From positions 1 to 48,037 of the forward strand of contig CAJCIP010000074.1 in NCBI GenBank assembly GCA_903970445.1: a stretch of 48,037 nt of DNA. The letters run 5' to 3'. The stretch comes from Verrucomicrobia bacterium Tous-C9LFEB (GTDB taxonomy: Bacteria > Acidobacteriota > Terriglobia > Terriglobales > Acidobacteriaceae). Under the pieces are notes generated by a model that searched no databases, was not told where the DNA came from, and saw nothing but the letters and a program-made list of their open reading frames with translations. Positions 46,586 to 48,037 of this stretch are shown here, piece after piece (the stretch's first letter is position 1; each line of letters opens with the position of its first letter). The translations under genes and the position numbers were made by a program.

Positions 46586-47611
46586 GTGAGCCTTTCTATC
46601 GCTGAACCCGTTCGAACCACCCCATCCGCAGCTAGTGAGAACGCCACAAAACGCATTCTGTTGTTGAAGCCGCGAGGTTTCTGCGCAGGCGTTGTTCGCG
46701 CCGTAGATATCGTGAAGATTGCGCTTGAAACCTTTGGCGCGCCGATCTACGTGCGCAAAGAGATCGTCCACAACAGCTATGTGGTGGATGATCTCCGTCA
46801 AAAAGGTGCCATCTTCGTTGACGATCTGGAGGACGTTCCAGAGGGAAAGCGAGTCATCTACTCTGCTCATGGCGTTTCTCCCGCAGTTCGCGAGCGGGCA
46901 AAAGAGCGCGGCCTGAAAGTGATTGACGCGACCTGCCCACTGGTCACGAAAGTTCACGTTGAAGCAATTAAGTTTGCAAAGCAGGGGTATTCCCTGGTGC
47001 TGGTTGGCCACCGTGACCATGAAGAAGTTGAAGGGACGCAAGGCGAAGCACCGGATGTGACTCAGGTCGTTTCCACCGTCGAAGAGGTGGCAGCATTGCG
47101 GGTTCCTGACCCGAACAAGGTTGCATATTTGACCCAGACGACGCTATCGCTCGACGAGGCGAAGTACATGATCGAGGCCTTGAAGAAGAGGTTTCCCAAC
47201 ATCGTTGGGCCGCATGCGCAAGACATCTGCTACGCCACGGAAAACCGTCAAACTGCCGTCAAAAATGTCGCGCACGGCGCAGATGTTGTTCTGGTTGTGG
47301 GTTCGCGCAACTCGTCGAACTCCAATCGCCTCGTGGAAGTCTCTCAGAATTTAGGTACAAACTCTTATCTCATCGATAAAGCAGAGGACATCCGTCCGGA
47401 GTGGCTGGAGGATGTGGCAACGGTCGCAATTACTGCTGGAGCGTCTGCTCCAGAAGTTCTCGTGCAGGACGTTGTTCTCTTTCTTCAGGGTAAGGGGTAC
47501 GGTTCGGTCGAGGAGGTGGAAGTGATGCCTGAAAACGTGCGCTTTGGCCTCCCACCAGAGATCGTGCAGGCGATCGCGGCAGCACCGCAGTCAAGTCGAC
47601 CTTCAGCTTAG
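46586..47611 (+). CDS. ispH: 4-hydroxy-3-methylbut-2-enyl diphosphate reductase
   Basis: The GTG at 46586 gives 341 residues. The three Fe-S cluster Cys are visible in KPRGFCAGVVRAVD, DATCPLVTKVH and DICYATENRQ; ispH motifs VGHRDHEEVEGT, TQTTLSLDEAKYM and VGSRNSSNSNRLVE also match. It catalyses the last step of the MEP pathway, giving IPP and DMAPP in the cytoplasm. The neighbouring squalene-hopene cyclase gene suggests that part of the flux goes to hopanoids. The N-terminal extension (about 22 residues) is unusual and its start is not certain. Confidence 0.97.
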   Translation: MSLSIAEPVRTTPSAASENATKRILLLKPRGFCAGVVRAVDIVKIALETFGAPIYVRKEIVHNSYVVDDLRQKGAIFVDDLEDVPEGKRVIYSAHGVSPAVRERAKERGLKVIDATCPLVTKVHVEAIKFAKQGYSLVLVGHRDHEEVEGTQGEAPDVTQVVSTVEEVAALRVPDPNKVAYLTQTTLSLDEAKYMIEALKKRFPNIVGPHAQDICYATENRQTAVKNVAHGADVVLVVGSRNSSNSNRLVEVSQNLGTNSYLIDKAEDIRPEWLEDVATVAITAGASAPEVLVQDVVLFLQGKGYGSVEEVEVMPENVRFGLPPEIVQAIAAAPQSSRPSA

Positions 47612-47719
47612 CGACCTTCAACCTCAACTGAGCCGTTTTCATACTGCATTCATCGAATCAGTGGTTGCTCAGGCTGAGCCGTTTGCTTGAACTTCCGAGG
47701 CAGAGAACAACCGATACGC

Positions 47720-48037
47720 ATGAGTTCATCCCCTAGCAATCCGACCGGCCAAGCCACAAAACAGCCCCGCTTTGGGCGGCTTGATCTGGCGATGGAACGC
47801 GTCACAGAGTGCATTAGCGGGTCAGTGGCTTGGCTGCTCGGGCAGCAGCACGAAGACGGCTATTGGTGTGGTGAGCTCGAGGCAGACTCGATGCTCGAAG
47901 CCGACTATATCTTTATGCACACGCTGCTGGGAACCGGGGATCGCGGGAAGATGGAGCGCGCGATCAACGAGATTCTGCGGCATCAGAATGCGGATGGCGG
48001 GTGGAGCATTTACTCGAATGGTCCATCGAATATCACG
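47720..48037 (+). CDS. shc: Squalene-hopene cyclase, 5' part
   Basis: The gene starts at ATG 47720 and is open at the right edge; 106 residues are visible. They match the N-terminus of squalene-hopene cyclases, with SVAWLLGQQHEDGYWCGELEADSMLEADYIFMHTLL and a QW-type repeat (HQNADGGWSIYSNG). The enzyme cyclises squalene to hopene/hopanol at the inner membrane for hopanoid synthesis. It follows ispH by 108 bases and is probably functionally linked to it. The catalytic DxDD motif lies beyond the window. Confidence 0.93.
   Translation, partial: MSSSPSNPTGQATKQPRFGRLDLAMERVTECISGSVAWLLGQQHEDGYWCGELEADSMLEADYIFMHTLLGTGDRGKMERAINEILRHQNADGGWSIYSNGPSNIT

Overview
The window looks like a chromosomal segment from an acidobacterium (Acidobacteriota, probably Terriglobales). 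This is inferred from gene content: an Oar-like TonB-dependent receptor with an N-terminal carboxypeptidase-regulatory domain, paired MacB/FtsX-type permeases, a DUF1800-DUF1501 pair, Tat-exported glycosidases, a complete Tol-Pal cluster and a squalene-hopene cyclase beside ispH. No phage, plasmid, transposase or CRISPR sequence was seen. Coding density is high and most genes are ordinary housekeeping or envelope genes.

Layout. 1-3.4 kb: the end of a Slt70-like lytic transglycosylase, converging on two MacB-type permeases. 3.5-13.2 kb: a tRNA-Leu(UAA), then a sugar-use block of a GH35/DUF5597 glycosidase, a membrane-anchored regulator-like protein, a large TonB-dependent receptor, a GH39 glycosidase and a small secreted protein. 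This block ends at a decayed copy of the 3' half of a tRNA-Leu (about 13142-13199), so it looks like an old tRNA-targeted island that has lost its integrase. 13.2-19.6 kb: selO, then a minus-strand run truA > M20 peptidase > amidohydrolase > EamA exporter in which every junction overlaps; the M20 gene carries an in-frame TAG that removes its conserved last 62 residues. 19.8-30.7 kb: a TolC-like protein, a DUF255/YyaL protein, a small secreted protein, a fused alpha/beta 2-oxoacid dehydrogenase E1, and DUF1800 plus DUF1501. 30.7-30.9 kb: a structured non-coding element between convergent genes.

30.9-39.1 kb: a serine-less alpha/beta hydrolase, a Rieske protein, a 40-residue His-rich secreted peptide with a strong terminator, and carA - small exported domain protein - carB in one overlapping unit. 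A small membrane protein and a dihydrodipicolinate-synthase-like protein without its catalytic residues follow. 39.1-44.4 kb: the minus-strand Tol-Pal cluster (tolQ, tolR, TolA/TonB-like, tolB, pal, cpoB). 44.5-48 kb: recN, a 49-residue metallothionein-like protein, ispH and the start of shc. IspH makes the isoprenoid precursors that the cyclase turns into hopanoids.

The points most worth a second look are the tRNA-Leu remnant that bounds the glycosidase/receptor block, the nonsense codon inside the translationally coupled truA operon, the nested inverted-repeat element at 30696-30828, the extra gene between carA and carB, and two proteins that keep a fold but have lost their catalytic residues.
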